Assembly: GCF_001613425.1 (NCBI RefSeq)
Contig: NZ_BDCI01000052.1
Coordinates: 1-64,000 of the forward strand
DNA length: 64,000 bases
DNA from: Nocardia vulneris
Lineage (GTDB): Bacteria; Actinomycetota; Actinomycetes; Mycobacteriales; Mycobacteriaceae
Direction of reading: 5' to 3'
Position numbers and translations under genes: made by a program. Positions within the stretch are counted from its first letter, which is position 1; each line of letters opens with the position of its first letter. Shown here one piece after another: positions 1 to 8,934 of the stretch. The notes under the pieces were generated by a model. That model was not told the DNA's origin. It ran no database searches and was given only the letters and a program-made list of their open reading frames with translations.

Positions 1-303
1 GACACGGCCAAACGCGGACGCAGGCGTGAAGACGGACGTGGACGCGAGCCGGGACAGGTGCAAGCGCGGGCAGCAGCGGCGCGGGCCGACCGTGGATGCA
101 GACGCGACCAAGGGCCAAGCGCCAGCGGGGCCAAGCGTGGCGCAACGAGGGTGCGGATGCAGGCACGGGGGCGGGGACGGAGGTGACGCAAATCGGGGGT
201 TGTCGGGGGCCACGGTTGATGCAGACGAGAAGCCGGAGTGGTGACGGGTGGGGTGATGATGCGCACGTACTGTTCGGCGGGGGGTGGGGCTAGCGTCGGG
301 GGT
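1..303. other. GC-rich stretch without a convincing gene
   Basis: Short open frames here have no recognisable motif, no ribosome binding site and biased composition. The stretch is purine-rich on the plus strand. A degenerate element ending in GATGCAGACG occurs twice, near 94-103 and 216-225. It may be the 3' flank of a gene outside the window or decayed sequence. The region just before 304 is the likely promoter and leader of the next gene. Confidence 0.4.
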
Positions 304-1677
304 ATGGCTAGTACAACGGTGTACACCCAGTTTCTTGCGGTACCAACGGATGTCGTTTGGGGGGTGGTGGGGGATCCGCGGCGGTGGCCGGAGTGGAATC
401 CTGCGGTGACCTCGGTGCGACTGCATGGGGCGGTCGCGGTGGGGACGACGGGGGACTATCTGCCGAAGGGGCGGGTTTTCGAGGCGTTGCACGGCCGGAC
501 GGCGCCGCCGTTCGTGATCAGCACGTTGGTGCCGGGGCGGGCGCTGGCGATCGAGCAGCCGGAACCGGCGGGCCGGATGCGGCTGGCCTGGACGTTGACG
601 CCGCGTGACGGCGGGACGGAGGTCCGGCAGGAGCTCACGTTCACCGGGCCTTCGGCGGGGATCACGCGGGCGGTGATCGGCTCGCTACTGGAGACCGATG
701 CCCGCGTCTGCTTCGCGCGACTGGCCCGCTTGGCCGGTGTGGAACCTGCGGCGCAGGCCTTGTCGGTCGTAATCGCCGGGGGCACCGGCGCATTGGGCCA
801 GCACATTGCCGCCGATCTGACCTGCCGCGGTCATCGGGTGACGATCCTCACCCGGCAGCGTGATCCCGGGTTACCTTTTACGCAGGTGGAATGGGACGGC
901 AGGACAGTCGGCAATTGGGTTGCGGCCCTGCGCAATCCAGGCCAGACCGCGATCATCAATCTGGCGGGCAAGCTGGTCGATTGCCGGCCGACGCAGCGCA
1001 ATGTCGACCAATTGCGGCGCAGCCGGGTGGATTCCACCCGCGCACTGGTCGACGCGGCCGCCACGCTGGAGCGGCCGATCGACTACTGGGTACAGGCCAG
1101 CACCACCGCCATCTGGTCGGACGCGGGCGAAACCCGTTGCACGGAAACAACTCCGCTGCCGGTCGGATTGCCGCAGATGACGGGGGTGGCGCAGCCGTGG
1201 GAGCAGGCGTTCGAGGGGGCGAACGCCGCACACTCGACGGTGCTGCGCACCTCGATCGTGCTCGATCCGCAGGCGCCCGCACTGAAACGACTGAGCCAGT
1301 TGACGAAAGCCGGGCTCGGCGGCCGGGTAGGCCCGGGCGACCAGTGGTTCAGCTGGATCCATGTGGAGGACTGGCTCGCTATCGTTCGCGCCGCCCTCGG
1401 CTTGGCTCCGGCGGTGTCGTTGCCGGATGGAATCCTGGTGGCCGCCACCGATTTTCCGGTGCGCAACCGCGATTTGATGGCGGCACTGCGCAGGCACCTG
1501 CACCGTCCGCCCGCACCGCCCACCGCGATCCTGAAGATCGGCGCGGTCTTCCTCCGCACCGACCCCGCTCTCGGACTCACCGGCCGCCACGCCACCTCAG
1601 AGGTGCTCCGCAACAACGGATTCGTCTTCCGCTACCCCACCCTCGACGAGGCACTGACAGACCTCCTCCCCCGCTGA
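304..1677 (+). CDS. SRPBCC domain fused to TIGR01777-type NAD-dependent epimerase
   Basis: About 457 residues. The N-terminal ~150 residues look like an SRPBCC (START-like) ligand-binding domain, with the typical WxxxxDPRRWPEWNP region. The C-terminal ~300 residues form an SDR epimerase domain of the TIGR01777/YfcH type, opening with the nucleotide-binding loop GGTGALGQH and ending in the family's C-terminal segment. This two-domain arrangement is common in actinobacteria. The substrate is unknown and the reaction is inferred only as NAD(P)-dependent sugar- or polyketide-like modification. The ATG at 304 was chosen over 238 because the extra 22 residues are low-complexity and the SRPBCC fold starts right after MASTTVYTQF. 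It converges on the membrane protein gene at 1772. Confidence 0.8.
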   Translation: MASTTVYTQFLAVPTDVVWGVVGDPRRWPEWNPAVTSVRLHGAVAVGTTGDYLPKGRVFEALHGRTAPPFVISTLVPGRALAIEQPEPAGRMRLAWTLTPRDGGTEVRQELTFTGPSAGITRAVIGSLLETDARVCFARLARLAGVEPAAQALSVVIAGGTGALGQHIAADLTCRGHRVTILTRQRDPGLPFTQVEWDGRTVGNWVAALRNPGQTAIINLAGKLVDCRPTQRNVDQLRRSRVDSTRALVDAAATLERPIDYWVQASTTAIWSDAGETRCTETTPLPVGLPQMTGVAQPWEQAFEGANAAHSTVLRTSIVLDPQAPALKRLSQLTKAGLGGRVGPGDQWFSWIHVEDWLAIVRAALGLAPAVSLPDGILVAATDFPVRNRDLMAALRRHLHRPPAPPTAILKIGAVFLRTDPALGLTGRHATSEVLRNNGFVFRYPTLDEALTDLLPR

Positions 1678-1771
1678 AACAAACCCCGCATCCTCCCCAA
1701 TCACCTCCTACACCGAACGACCGCGCGCCCCGAGCACGGCCACGCCGCACGGTGCCGACGCAACGAATTCC

Positions 1772-2197
1772 CTACGGAACAGCGCTGATTCCCAACCCGA
1801 TCAACCCGACAACCTTCACCACTTCCAACCCGATGTACCAGAAGTGCGCATGAGAGCGGGGCAGGTCTTCGCCGGCGAGTACTCGGTCGGCTCGTTTGCT
1901 GAGTGGTGGGCGCACCAGCACGATCTGCCCTGCCAGTACGACGACGGCGAGGAGCAACCATATCCAGGTGCCGGTGGTTGCCCCGACGATCACCGCTGCG
2001 ATCACCAGCAGCACCGCGAGTACCGCTTCGACGGCGTTCAGCGCGCGGAACACCAAGCGCCCGATGCCCAGGCCGAGCGGCACCGTGATCCCGGGCGCAC
2101 GGAACTTCAGTGGCGCCTCGAGGAACGAGATGGCCAGCACCATGCCCAGCCACAGCATCGGGAACAACCACAGGATGTGCTGCGCGACCGTGTCCAT
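1772..2197 (-). CDS. Small four-helix integral membrane protein, function unknown
   Basis: A 141-residue protein with about four hydrophobic segments, at residues ~7-26, 43-70, 72-92 and 120-140. The last helices are separated by a charged loop containing RPPLSKRADRVLAGEDLPRS. The ATG at 2197 follows the end of pcrA (2266, same strand) by about 70 bp, so it may be cotranscribed with pcrA. The arrangement resembles DUF-type membrane proteins with an ExPxKFxAPG motif near the first loop (seen here as EAPLKFRAPG). No enzymatic motif is visible. A longer frame upstream is only the antisense shadow of pcrA. Confidence 0.7.
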   Translation of the reverse strand: MDTVAQHILWLFPMLWLGMVLAISFLEAPLKFRAPGITVPLGLGIGRLVFRALNAVEAVLAVLLVIAAVIVGATTGTWIWLLLAVVVLAGQIVLVRPPLSKRADRVLAGEDLPRSHAHFWYIGLEVVKVVGLIGLGISAVP

Positions 2198-2265
2198 GGT
2201 CCGGACCCTACCGCCGTGCCCGGGCCGTACGACAGGGCCGAACAGCCCTGCCGCACGACCGCGGT

Positions 2266-4872
2266 TCAGAGTTTGACGAGCGTCCTGCTGTATTGCGGGA
2301 TGAGCCGGATCTTGCCGGCGGTGCCGAAGTCGATGGTGACGGTCGCCAACGGGCCGAAGCCCTCGGCGGCGACCACCTTGCCGAGACCGTACTTGTCGTC
2401 GCTGACCCGATCGCCCACGGCGAGTACCAGATTCGCGTTGTTCTTGCCGACGGCACCGGGCGCCGGGCGGCGCGGGCCCCGATCGGGACGCACGCCGGGG
2501 CGTTCGGACCAGCCGTCGCCGCGGGTCCAGTCGCGTTCCATGCCGTCGCTGTCGCCGCGCCTGCGGATGCCCCGGCTCGCCGGGGATCCGGCGGGCTCCA
2601 GTCGCCGCCAATCGATCAGGTGGCCCGGAATCTCTTGGAGGAAGCGGGATTCCGGGTTGGACACCGGTTGTCCCCAACCGGAGCGCACGACCGCGCGACT
2701 CAGGTACAGCCGTTTCCTGGCCCGGGTGATGCCGACGTAGGCGAGGCGGCGTTCCTCGGCCAGTTCGGTCGGGTCGCCGAGTGCCCGCATGTGCGGGAAC
2801 TGGCCGTCCTCCCAGCCGGTCACGAACACCACGGGGAACTCCAGGCCCTTGGCCGTGTGCAGCGTCATCATGGTGACCACGCCGGTGCCTTCGTCCGGGA
2901 TCTGGTCGGTGTCGGCGACCAGCGAGACCCGTTCGAGGAACGCGGCGAGCGATCCGGGGTCGGGTTCGCCTTCGGCGACCTCGGGCAGCAGTCCCTCTTC
3001 CCGGGCCGCCTCCGCGTTGTTGTGCGCTTCGGAGCTGAATTCCCGTGCGACGCTGACGAGTTCGTTGAGGTTGTCCAGCCGGGCGCCGTCCTGCGGATCG
3101 TCGGAGGCCTCCAGTTCGCCGCGGTAACCCGTGCGCTCCAGCACCGCGTCGACCACGTTCCCGACATCGGGGAAGTCCAGGTCCTCCTGCACGCCCGCGG
3201 CCCGGATCTCCTCGAGCAGGTCGAGGAAGCCGGCGATCGCGCGCTGGGCCCTGGTGTTCAGCAGCGCCACTTTGCCGTCCGCCGCGTCCCGCAGTGCCGC
3301 CGCGAACCCGATGCCACGCTGCTCGGCGTGTACGGCGACGCAGGCTTCGGCCCGGTCGCCGATACCGCGACGTGGCGTGTTGAGGATCCGGCGCAGGCTC
3401 ACCGCGTCGTCGGGGTTCTCCAGCACCCGCAGGTACGCGACGATGTCGCGGACCTCCTTGCGCTCATAGAACCGGACGCCGCCGACCACCTTGTACGGCA
3501 GGCCCATCCGGATGAAGATTTCTTCCAGCGCGCGGGAGTTGTTGTTGGTCCGGTAGAACACCGCGACGTCGGAATAGTTGGCTTCGCCCTGATCGACCAG
3601 CCGGTCGATCTCCCGCGCCACGAACGACGCCTCGTCGTGTTCGTTGTCGGCGACATAGCCGGTGATCAGGTCGCCTTCGCCGGAGTCGGTCCACAGTTTC
3701 TTGTCGCGCCGGTTCTCGTTGCGCGAGATCACCGCGTTGGCGGCGGAGAGAATGTGCTGGGTGGACCGGTAGTTCTGTTCCAGCAGAATGGTTTCCGCGT
3801 CGGGGAAGTCGCGCTCGAACTCTTCGATGTTGCGGATGGTGGCGCCACGGAACGCGTAGATCGACTGGTCCGCGTCGCCCACCACGCACAGTTCGCTCGG
3901 CGGCGCCTGATCCTCGGTGCGCTCGGCCCGGTGATGCCCGACGAGTTCGCGCACCAGCACGTATTGCGCGTGGTTGGTGTCCTGGTATTCGTCGACCAGC
4001 ACATGCCGGAAGCGGCGCCGGTAGTACTCGGCGACCTGCGGATGGTTCTGCAGCAGCGCCACCGTCTCGCCGATCAGGTCGTCGAAATCGAGCGCGTTGG
4101 CCGCGCGCAGCCGCCGCTGGTACTCGACGTAGACCCGCGCGACCAGGGCGGGCAGTTCGGTTTCGTCCGACTCGGCATCCGCGGTGGCCTGCTGCGGCCC
4201 GATGAGCTCGTTCTTGAGATTCGAGATCGCGGTCGCCAGCAGTCGTGCCGTGTATTTCTTCGTGTCGATATCGAAGTCACGACTGATCATGGTGAGCAGT
4301 CGCCGCGAATCATCGGCATCGTAGATGGAGAAATTCGAATTCATGCCCGGCAACAGGGCGGCTTGCATGCGCAATATTCGGACACAACTGGAGTGGAACG
4401 TCGATACCCACATGTTGTTGGCCCGCGGACCGACCAGTCCGGTCACCCGCTCCCGCATCTCGGCAGCAGCCTTGTTGGTGAACGTGATCGCGAGCACCTG
4501 CCCGGGCGTCACGCCGCGCGCGGCGAGCAGATAGGCGATGCGACGGGTGAGCACGGCGGTCTTGCCCGACCCGGCACCGGCCACGATCAGCAGCGGGGCG
4601 CCACTGTGCACAACCGCGGCGCGCTGCTGCGGATTGAGCCCGTCGAGCAGGCGCTCGGCTTCCTCGGCACGCCGACGCTCCCGTTCGACACGCCGTTGCT
4701 CCTGCTCGTCGACCGACGGCGGCGGTTCCGGAACCGGCGCTCGCACCGCACGCACCTCCTCGACAGCCGACCGCGCTTCCTCGGCGTTACCACCGGTGAC
4801 CTGCGGGTTATGGATCGAATCCGGCCGTGGGGCGCGACCGGCCTGCGTCTGGGGAGCCACCGTGATGTCCAT
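2266..4872 (-). CDS. pcrA: ATP-dependent DNA helicase PcrA/UvrD1 (superfamily 1A)
   Basis: An 868-residue SF1A 3'-5' helicase for nucleotide excision repair and replication-fork maintenance. Visible motifs in order are the Q-motif region LNPQQRAAV, Walker A AGAGSGKTAVLTRR (~residue 100), motif II DEYQDTNHAQ, motif III VVGDADQSIYAFRGA, motif IV EQNYRS, motif V TLHTAKGLEFPVVF and motif VI ITRARKRLYLSRA. The C-terminal ~50 residues (VGDRVSDDKYGLGKV) match the Tudor-like domain of PcrA/UvrD1 that contacts RNA polymerase or Ku in relatives. The extra ~70 residue N-terminus is charged and probably disordered. It is divergent from the chorismate mutase gene, the same gene pair seen in mycobacteria (uvrD1 next to Rv0948c). 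Confidence 0.97.
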   Translation of the reverse strand: MDITVAPQTQAGRAPRPDSIHNPQVTGGNAEEARSAVEEVRAVRAPVPEPPPSVDEQEQRRVERERRRAEEAERLLDGLNPQQRAAVVHSGAPLLIVAGAGSGKTAVLTRRIAYLLAARGVTPGQVLAITFTNKAAAEMRERVTGLVGPRANNMWVSTFHSSCVRILRMQAALLPGMNSNFSIYDADDSRRLLTMISRDFDIDTKKYTARLLATAISNLKNELIGPQQATADAESDETELPALVARVYVEYQRRLRAANALDFDDLIGETVALLQNHPQVAEYYRRRFRHVLVDEYQDTNHAQYVLVRELVGHHRAERTEDQAPPSELCVVGDADQSIYAFRGATIRNIEEFERDFPDAETILLEQNYRSTQHILSAANAVISRNENRRDKKLWTDSGEGDLITGYVADNEHDEASFVAREIDRLVDQGEANYSDVAVFYRTNNNSRALEEIFIRMGLPYKVVGGVRFYERKEVRDIVAYLRVLENPDDAVSLRRILNTPRRGIGDRAEACVAVHAEQRGIGFAAALRDAADGKVALLNTRAQRAIAGFLDLLEEIRAAGVQEDLDFPDVGNVVDAVLERTGYRGELEASDDPQDGARLDNLNELVSVAREFSSEAHNNAEAAREEGLLPEVAEGEPDPGSLAAFLERVSLVADTDQIPDEGTGVVTMMTLHTAKGLEFPVVFVTGWEDGQFPHMRALGDPTELAEERRLAYVGITRARKRLYLSRAVVRSGWGQPVSNPESRFLQEIPGHLIDWRRLEPAGSPASRGIRRRGDSDGMERDWTRGDGWSERPGVRPDRGPRRPAPGAVGKNNANLVLAVGDRVSDDKYGLGKVVAAEGFGPLATVTIDFGTAGKIRLIPQYSRTLVKL

Positions 4873-5031
4873 CGTCCATCCACGCTACCGGCGCGCACCG
4901 ACAGAGTTGAAGCCCCGGGTTGTCTCGCTGACGGTTCGGTGCCGCGCCGGCGAACGGACGGTGAACTCGCCCGGCCGCCCGTGCGATGAAACCGTGTCCT
5001 GCTTCTCAGCAGATTCACAAAACCAAACGTT

Positions 5032-5059
5032 TTGCACAGCCCCGGGGTCGTGGCAGACT
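5032..5059 (+). promoter_or_regulatory. Possible promoter in the pcrA/chorismate mutase divergent region
   Basis: The 384-bp gap between pcrA and the chorismate mutase start holds no gene. TTGCAC at 5032-5037 and CAGACT at 5054-5059 are separated by 16 bp and could form -35 and -10 elements reading toward the mutase. The match to TTGACA/TATAAT is only partial. A transcript from here would have a leader of about 190 nt. The 73-codon frame inside the leader has no family resemblance. Confidence 0.3.
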
Positions 5060-5256
5060 GGCCAGATGATCAGTGGTCCTGCGATACCCCCGTTTCGGTT
5101 AACAACCGGATATCGTCATCGCGGCACTTGTATCTGAGCGCACATCCTGGGGGGACAATTCGAAGGCCCTACCAGGTCTGTTTCACGGTGAAAGAACCGA
5201 TCGGTAACGAGCCGGGCTCACCCGCCGATCCATGTTCTGACACGAGGAGATGAATG

Positions 5257-5550
5257 ATGAGCACCCCCGCAACGACGACTGGGTCCGATTCGGCACTGCC
5301 GCAGAGCGACGCGGAGATCGACAAGCTCCGTAAGGAGATCGATCGCCTCGACGCGGAGATCCTTGCCGCCATCAAGCGCCGCACGGAGATCTCCCGGATC
5401 ATCGGCCGGACGCGGATGGCGTCCGGCGGCCCTCGGCTCGTGCACAACCGGGAAATGAAGGTGCTGGAGCGGTTCAGCGAACTCGGCCAGGAAGGCCACA
5501 CCCTCGCCATGCTCCTGCTGCGTCTCGGGCGCGGCCGTCTCGGTCACTGA
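5257..5550 (+). CDS. Chorismate mutase, AroQ-delta type
   Basis: A 97-residue all-helical AroQ chorismate mutase that converts chorismate to prephenate for Phe/Tyr synthesis. The N-terminal helix DKLRKEIDRLDAEILAAIKRR and the segment RLVHNREMKVLERF carry the usual active-site Arg/Lys/Glu positions. The tail RLGRGRLGH is the C-terminal signature of the mycobacterial intracellular enzyme (Rv0948c), which by itself is weak and is boosted by complex formation with DAHP synthase (family knowledge). Two ATGs are adjacent, 5254 and 5257. The Shine-Dalgarno GAGGAG at 5244-5249 is 7 nt from the second and only 4 nt from the first, so 5257 is preferred. A strong hairpin terminator follows. Confidence 0.93.
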   Translation: MSTPATTTGSDSALPQSDAEIDKLRKEIDRLDAEILAAIKRRTEISRIIGRTRMASGGPRLVHNREMKVLERFSELGQEGHTLAMLLLRLGRGRLGH

Positions 5551-5647
5551 CCGGCAGCCCCCAACCCCCTTTCGAACAGTCCTCCTCGGCCGCCACAGGC
5601 GGCCCCAGACTCATGCGGCTATCGATTCGACAACCGCATTCCCAAGG

Positions 5648-5687
5648 CCGCCCCGGGTGTATCTCACCCCGGGGCGGTCGTTTTCTG
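5648..5687. terminator. Intrinsic terminator between convergent genes
   Basis: The arms CCGCCCCGGGTG (5648-5659) and CACCCCGGGGCGG (5665-5677) pair with a single-base bulge around a 5-nt loop and are followed by TCGTTTTCT. It serves the chorismate mutase transcript. It lies directly at the 3' end of the convergent dehydrogenase gene, so it may act on both strands, although the U-run favours the plus strand. Confidence 0.8.
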
Positions 5688-5688
5688 C

Positions 5689-7143
5689 TCAGGTGAGGGC
5701 GATGTACTTGGTGGAGAGGTATTCCTCGATGCCTTCGGTGCCGCCCTCGCGGCCGAAGCCGGAGGCTTTGACGCCGCCGAAAGGCGCTGCGGGGTCGGAG
5801 ATTACGCCGCGGTTGATGCCGACCATGCCGGATTCGAGGCCCTCGGCGACGCGCAGGGCGCGGTCGAGGTCGCGGGTGTAGACGTAGCTGACGAGGCCGA
5901 ACTCGGTGTCGTTGGCGGCGGCGAGGCCCTGCTCCTCGGTGCTGAAGCCGACGATCGGCGCGACCGGTCCGAAGACCTCTTCGGTGAGGATCCTGGCCTG
6001 GGCCGGCACGTCGGTGAGGATGGTCGCGGGGTAGAACCAGCCGGGGCCGCCCGGGGCCTTGCCGCCGAGCCGGAGCTGGGCGCCCTTGGCCACGGCGTCC
6101 TCGACGAGCGCGCTGACGGTGTCGAGCTGTTCTTCGTTGATCAGCGGGCCGAGGGTGGTCTCCGGGTCGGTGCCGGGGCCGAGGACAACGCTGTTGCTCA
6201 TCGCCTCGACCAGTTTGGTGGTGAACTCCTCGAGCACCCCCTGTTGGACGTGGAAGCGGTTGGCCGCGGTGCACGCCTCGCCGCCGTTGCGCAGTTTCGC
6301 CAGCATCGCGCCCTGGACGGCCGCGTCGACGTCGGCGTCGTCGAACACCACGAACGGCGCGTTGCCGCCGAGTTCCATCGAGGTGCGCAGCAGACCGTTG
6401 GCCGAGCTCTGCACCAGTTTCTTGCCCACCTCGGTGGAGCCGGTGAAGGTGAGCTTGCGCAGCCGCGGATCATCGATCAGCGGCTGGGTGACCGCACCGG
6501 AACGGCTCGACGTGATCACCGAGAGCACCCCGTCGGGCAGCCCGGCCTCGCTGCACAGCCGGGCCAGCGCCAGCATCGTCAGCGGGGTCGCCGAGGCGGG
6601 TTTGACGATCATGGTGCAGCCCGCGGCCAGCGCCGGGCCGATCTTGCGGGTGCCCATGGCCAGCGGGAAGTTCCACGGCGTGATCGCCAGGCACGGCCCG
6701 ACCGGCTGCTTGTGCACCATGATCCGGCCGGTGCCCGAGGGCGCGTGCAGGTAGCGGCCGTGCACCCGCACGGCTTCCTCGCTGAACCAGCGGAAGAACT
6801 CCGCGCCGTATTTGACCTCGTTGCGGCTCTCCGGCAGCGCCTTACCCATTTCCAGGGTCATCAGCAGCGCGAATTCCTCGGCCCGCGCGGTGATCTGCTC
6901 GAACACGGTACGCAGGATCTCGCCGCGCTCGCGCGAGGGCCGCCCCGCCCATTCGGCCTGCACGGCGACGGCCGCGTCCAGCGCGCGCACCGCGTCTTGG
7001 GGTGTCGCGTCGGCGACCTGGGCCAGCACCTCCCCGGTCGCCGGATTGTGCACCGGGAAGGTGCCGCCACCGGTGGCCGCGACGGGCCCACCGATCCACA
7101 GTTGCGTCGGGACGGATTCGAGAACTTCGCGTTCGGACACCAT
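5689..7143 (-). CDS. NAD(P)-dependent succinate-semialdehyde-type aldehyde dehydrogenase
   Basis: A 484-residue member of the aldehyde dehydrogenase superfamily, closest by motif to succinate-semialdehyde dehydrogenases (GabD). The coenzyme-binding loop region TPWNFPLAMGTRKIGPALAA, the glutamate motif MELGGNAPFVVFDDADVD and the catalytic-cysteine motif GGEACTAANRF are all intact. It should oxidise a short-chain (semi)aldehyde to the acid in the cytosol. The ATG at 7143 gives the usual family length; an upstream in-frame start at 7233 would add 30 unconserved residues. Physiological substrate cannot be decided from sequence. It sits where mycobacteria have other genes between chorismate mutase and pgi, and is divergent from pgi. 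Confidence 0.88.
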   Translation of the reverse strand: MVSEREVLESVPTQLWIGGPVAATGGGTFPVHNPATGEVLAQVADATPQDAVRALDAAVAVQAEWAGRPSRERGEILRTVFEQITARAEEFALLMTLEMGKALPESRNEVKYGAEFFRWFSEEAVRVHGRYLHAPSGTGRIMVHKQPVGPCLAITPWNFPLAMGTRKIGPALAAGCTMIVKPASATPLTMLALARLCSEAGLPDGVLSVITSSRSGAVTQPLIDDPRLRKLTFTGSTEVGKKLVQSSANGLLRTSMELGGNAPFVVFDDADVDAAVQGAMLAKLRNGGEACTAANRFHVQQGVLEEFTTKLVEAMSNSVVLGPGTDPETTLGPLINEEQLDTVSALVEDAVAKGAQLRLGGKAPGGPGWFYPATILTDVPAQARILTEEVFGPVAPIVGFSTEEQGLAAANDTEFGLVSYVYTRDLDRALRVAEGLESGMVGINRGVISDPAAPFGGVKASGFGREGGTEGIEEYLSTKYIALT

Positions 7144-7289
7144 GGGCCCAGAGTAATCACCGAGCACCGCGACAGCCCTTGCGATCAGGCCGGATATGGC
7201 CGGTATGTCGGATGGATGGCGCGCCACGGTCAACTCTCCGGCAGAGATTGCCGTGCGCGGACGGTGGGCGATGAGTAACCTCGGCGATC

Positions 7290-8927
7290 GTGAGCAGCGA
7301 CATCACCGCGACGGCGGCCTGGCGGAAACTGCAAGAGCATTTCGACGCGATCGCGGGGCAGCACCTGCGGGAGATCTTCGCCGACGACCCGGCCCGTGGC
7401 AGCGAGCTGACGGTCGAGGTCGCAGACCTGCACATCGACTACAGCAAGCACCGCGTCACGCGGGAAACCTTGCACCTGCTGGTCGAATTGGCGCGCGAGG
7501 CGAAGGTGGCCGAGCATCGGGACGCGATGTTCGCGGGCGCGCACATCAACACCTCCGAGGATCGCGCGGTCGCCCACATCGCCTTGCGGGTGCCCGCGGG
7601 CGAGTCCGTCGTCGTCGACGGCGCGGACGCCGGCGCCGAGGTGCACGAGGTGCTGCGGCGGATGGGCGAATTCACCGACGCGGTGCGGGCGGGCCAGTGG
7701 CGCGGCGCTACCGGTGCGCGCATCGAGACCGTGGTCAATATCGGCATCGGCGGGTCGGATCTCGGGCCGGTGATGGTGTATCAGGCGCTGCGGCATTACG
7801 CCGACGCCGGGGTCGCCGCCCGGTTCGTCTCCAATGTCGACCCGGCCGACCTGGTGGCGAAGCTGGACGGACTCGACCCTGCCACAACGCTGTTCATCGT
7901 CGCGTCCAAAACCTTCGCCACGCTGGAGACCCTGACCAACGCCACCGCGGCTCGCCGCTGGCTGGTGGCCGCCCTGGGCGAGGACGCGGTCGCCAAACAC
8001 TTCGTCGCGGTCTCGACCAATGCCGAACGGGTGGCCGAATTCGGCATCGACACCGCCAACATGTTCGGCTTCTGGGACTGGGTCGGCGGACGCTACTCGG
8101 TGGATTCCGCGATCGGGCTCGCCGTGATGGCGGCCATCGGCAAGGAGCGTTTCGCCGAGTTCCTGGCGGGCATGCACGCCGTGGACGAGCACTTCGCACA
8201 GGCGCCGCTCGACGCGAACGCACCGGTGCTGCTCGGCCTGCTCGGCGTCTGGTACTCGAACTTCTTCGGCGCGCAATCGCATGCGGTGCTGCCCTATTCG
8301 AACGATCTCGCGCGCTTCCCGGCGTATCTGCAGCAGCTCACGATGGAGTCGAACGGCAAGTCGGTGCGTGCCGACGGTACGCCGGTCAGCACCGCCACCG
8401 GCGAAATCTTTTGGGGCGAGCCGGGAACCAACGGACAGCACGCGTTCTATCAACTGCTGCACCAGGGCACGCGCCTGGTACCGGCGGATTTCATCGGATT
8501 CGCCCGTCCCACCGACGATCTGCCCACCCGGGACGGCACCGGCAGCATGCACGACATCTTGATGAGCAACCTGTTCGCGCAGACCAAGGTGCTCGCGTTC
8601 GGCAAAACCGCCGACGAGATCGCAGCCGAGGGCACCGACCCGAAGGTGGTGCCGCACAAGGTGATGCCGGGCAACCGGCCGAGCACCACCATCCTCGCCG
8701 CGCAGCTGACGCCGTCGGTGGTCGGCCAGTTGATCGCGCTGTACGAGCACCAGGTCTTCGTGGCGGGCGCCATCTGGGGCATCGACAGCTTCGACCAGTG
8801 GGGCGTCGAACTCGGCAAGCAGCAGGCGCTCGCCTTGGCACCGCTGCTCAGCTCACCGGAAGAGCCTGCATCGCAAGGAGATTCGTCGACCGACGAGCTC
8901 ATCCGGTGGTACCGCGACCAGAAGTGA
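7290..8927 (+). CDS. pgi: Glucose-6-phosphate isomerase
   Basis: A 545-residue enzyme interconverting glucose-6-phosphate and fructose-6-phosphate in glycolysis and gluconeogenesis. Family signatures are clear: FADDPARGSELTVEVADLHI and DYSKHRVTRET at the N-terminus, NIGIGGSDLGPVMVYQAL, SKTFATLETLTNA for sugar-phosphate binding, the PGI signature around MFGFWDWVGGRYSVDSAIGL, and QLTMESNGKSV. The C-terminal signature GIDSFDQWGVELGKQQA is complete. The start is a GTG at 7290; the N-terminus aligns with mycobacterial Pgi from SSDITATAAW onward. No strong Shine-Dalgarno is visible. It converges on the kinase gene with only 7 bp between stops. Confidence 0.98.
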   Translation: MSSDITATAAWRKLQEHFDAIAGQHLREIFADDPARGSELTVEVADLHIDYSKHRVTRETLHLLVELAREAKVAEHRDAMFAGAHINTSEDRAVAHIALRVPAGESVVVDGADAGAEVHEVLRRMGEFTDAVRAGQWRGATGARIETVVNIGIGGSDLGPVMVYQALRHYADAGVAARFVSNVDPADLVAKLDGLDPATTLFIVASKTFATLETLTNATAARRWLVAALGEDAVAKHFVAVSTNAERVAEFGIDTANMFGFWDWVGGRYSVDSAIGLAVMAAIGKERFAEFLAGMHAVDEHFAQAPLDANAPVLLGLLGVWYSNFFGAQSHAVLPYSNDLARFPAYLQQLTMESNGKSVRADGTPVSTATGEIFWGEPGTNGQHAFYQLLHQGTRLVPADFIGFARPTDDLPTRDGTGSMHDILMSNLFAQTKVLAFGKTADEIAAEGTDPKVVPHKVMPGNRPSTTILAAQLTPSVVGQLIALYEHQVFVAGAIWGIDSFDQWGVELGKQQALALAPLLSSPEEPASQGDSSTDELIRWYRDQK

Positions 8928-8934
8928 CCGCGGG

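Noticed and set aside
2110..4989. A 959-codon plus-strand frame opposite pcrA
   Set aside because: The minus strand has all seven helicase motifs; the plus-strand translation has none.
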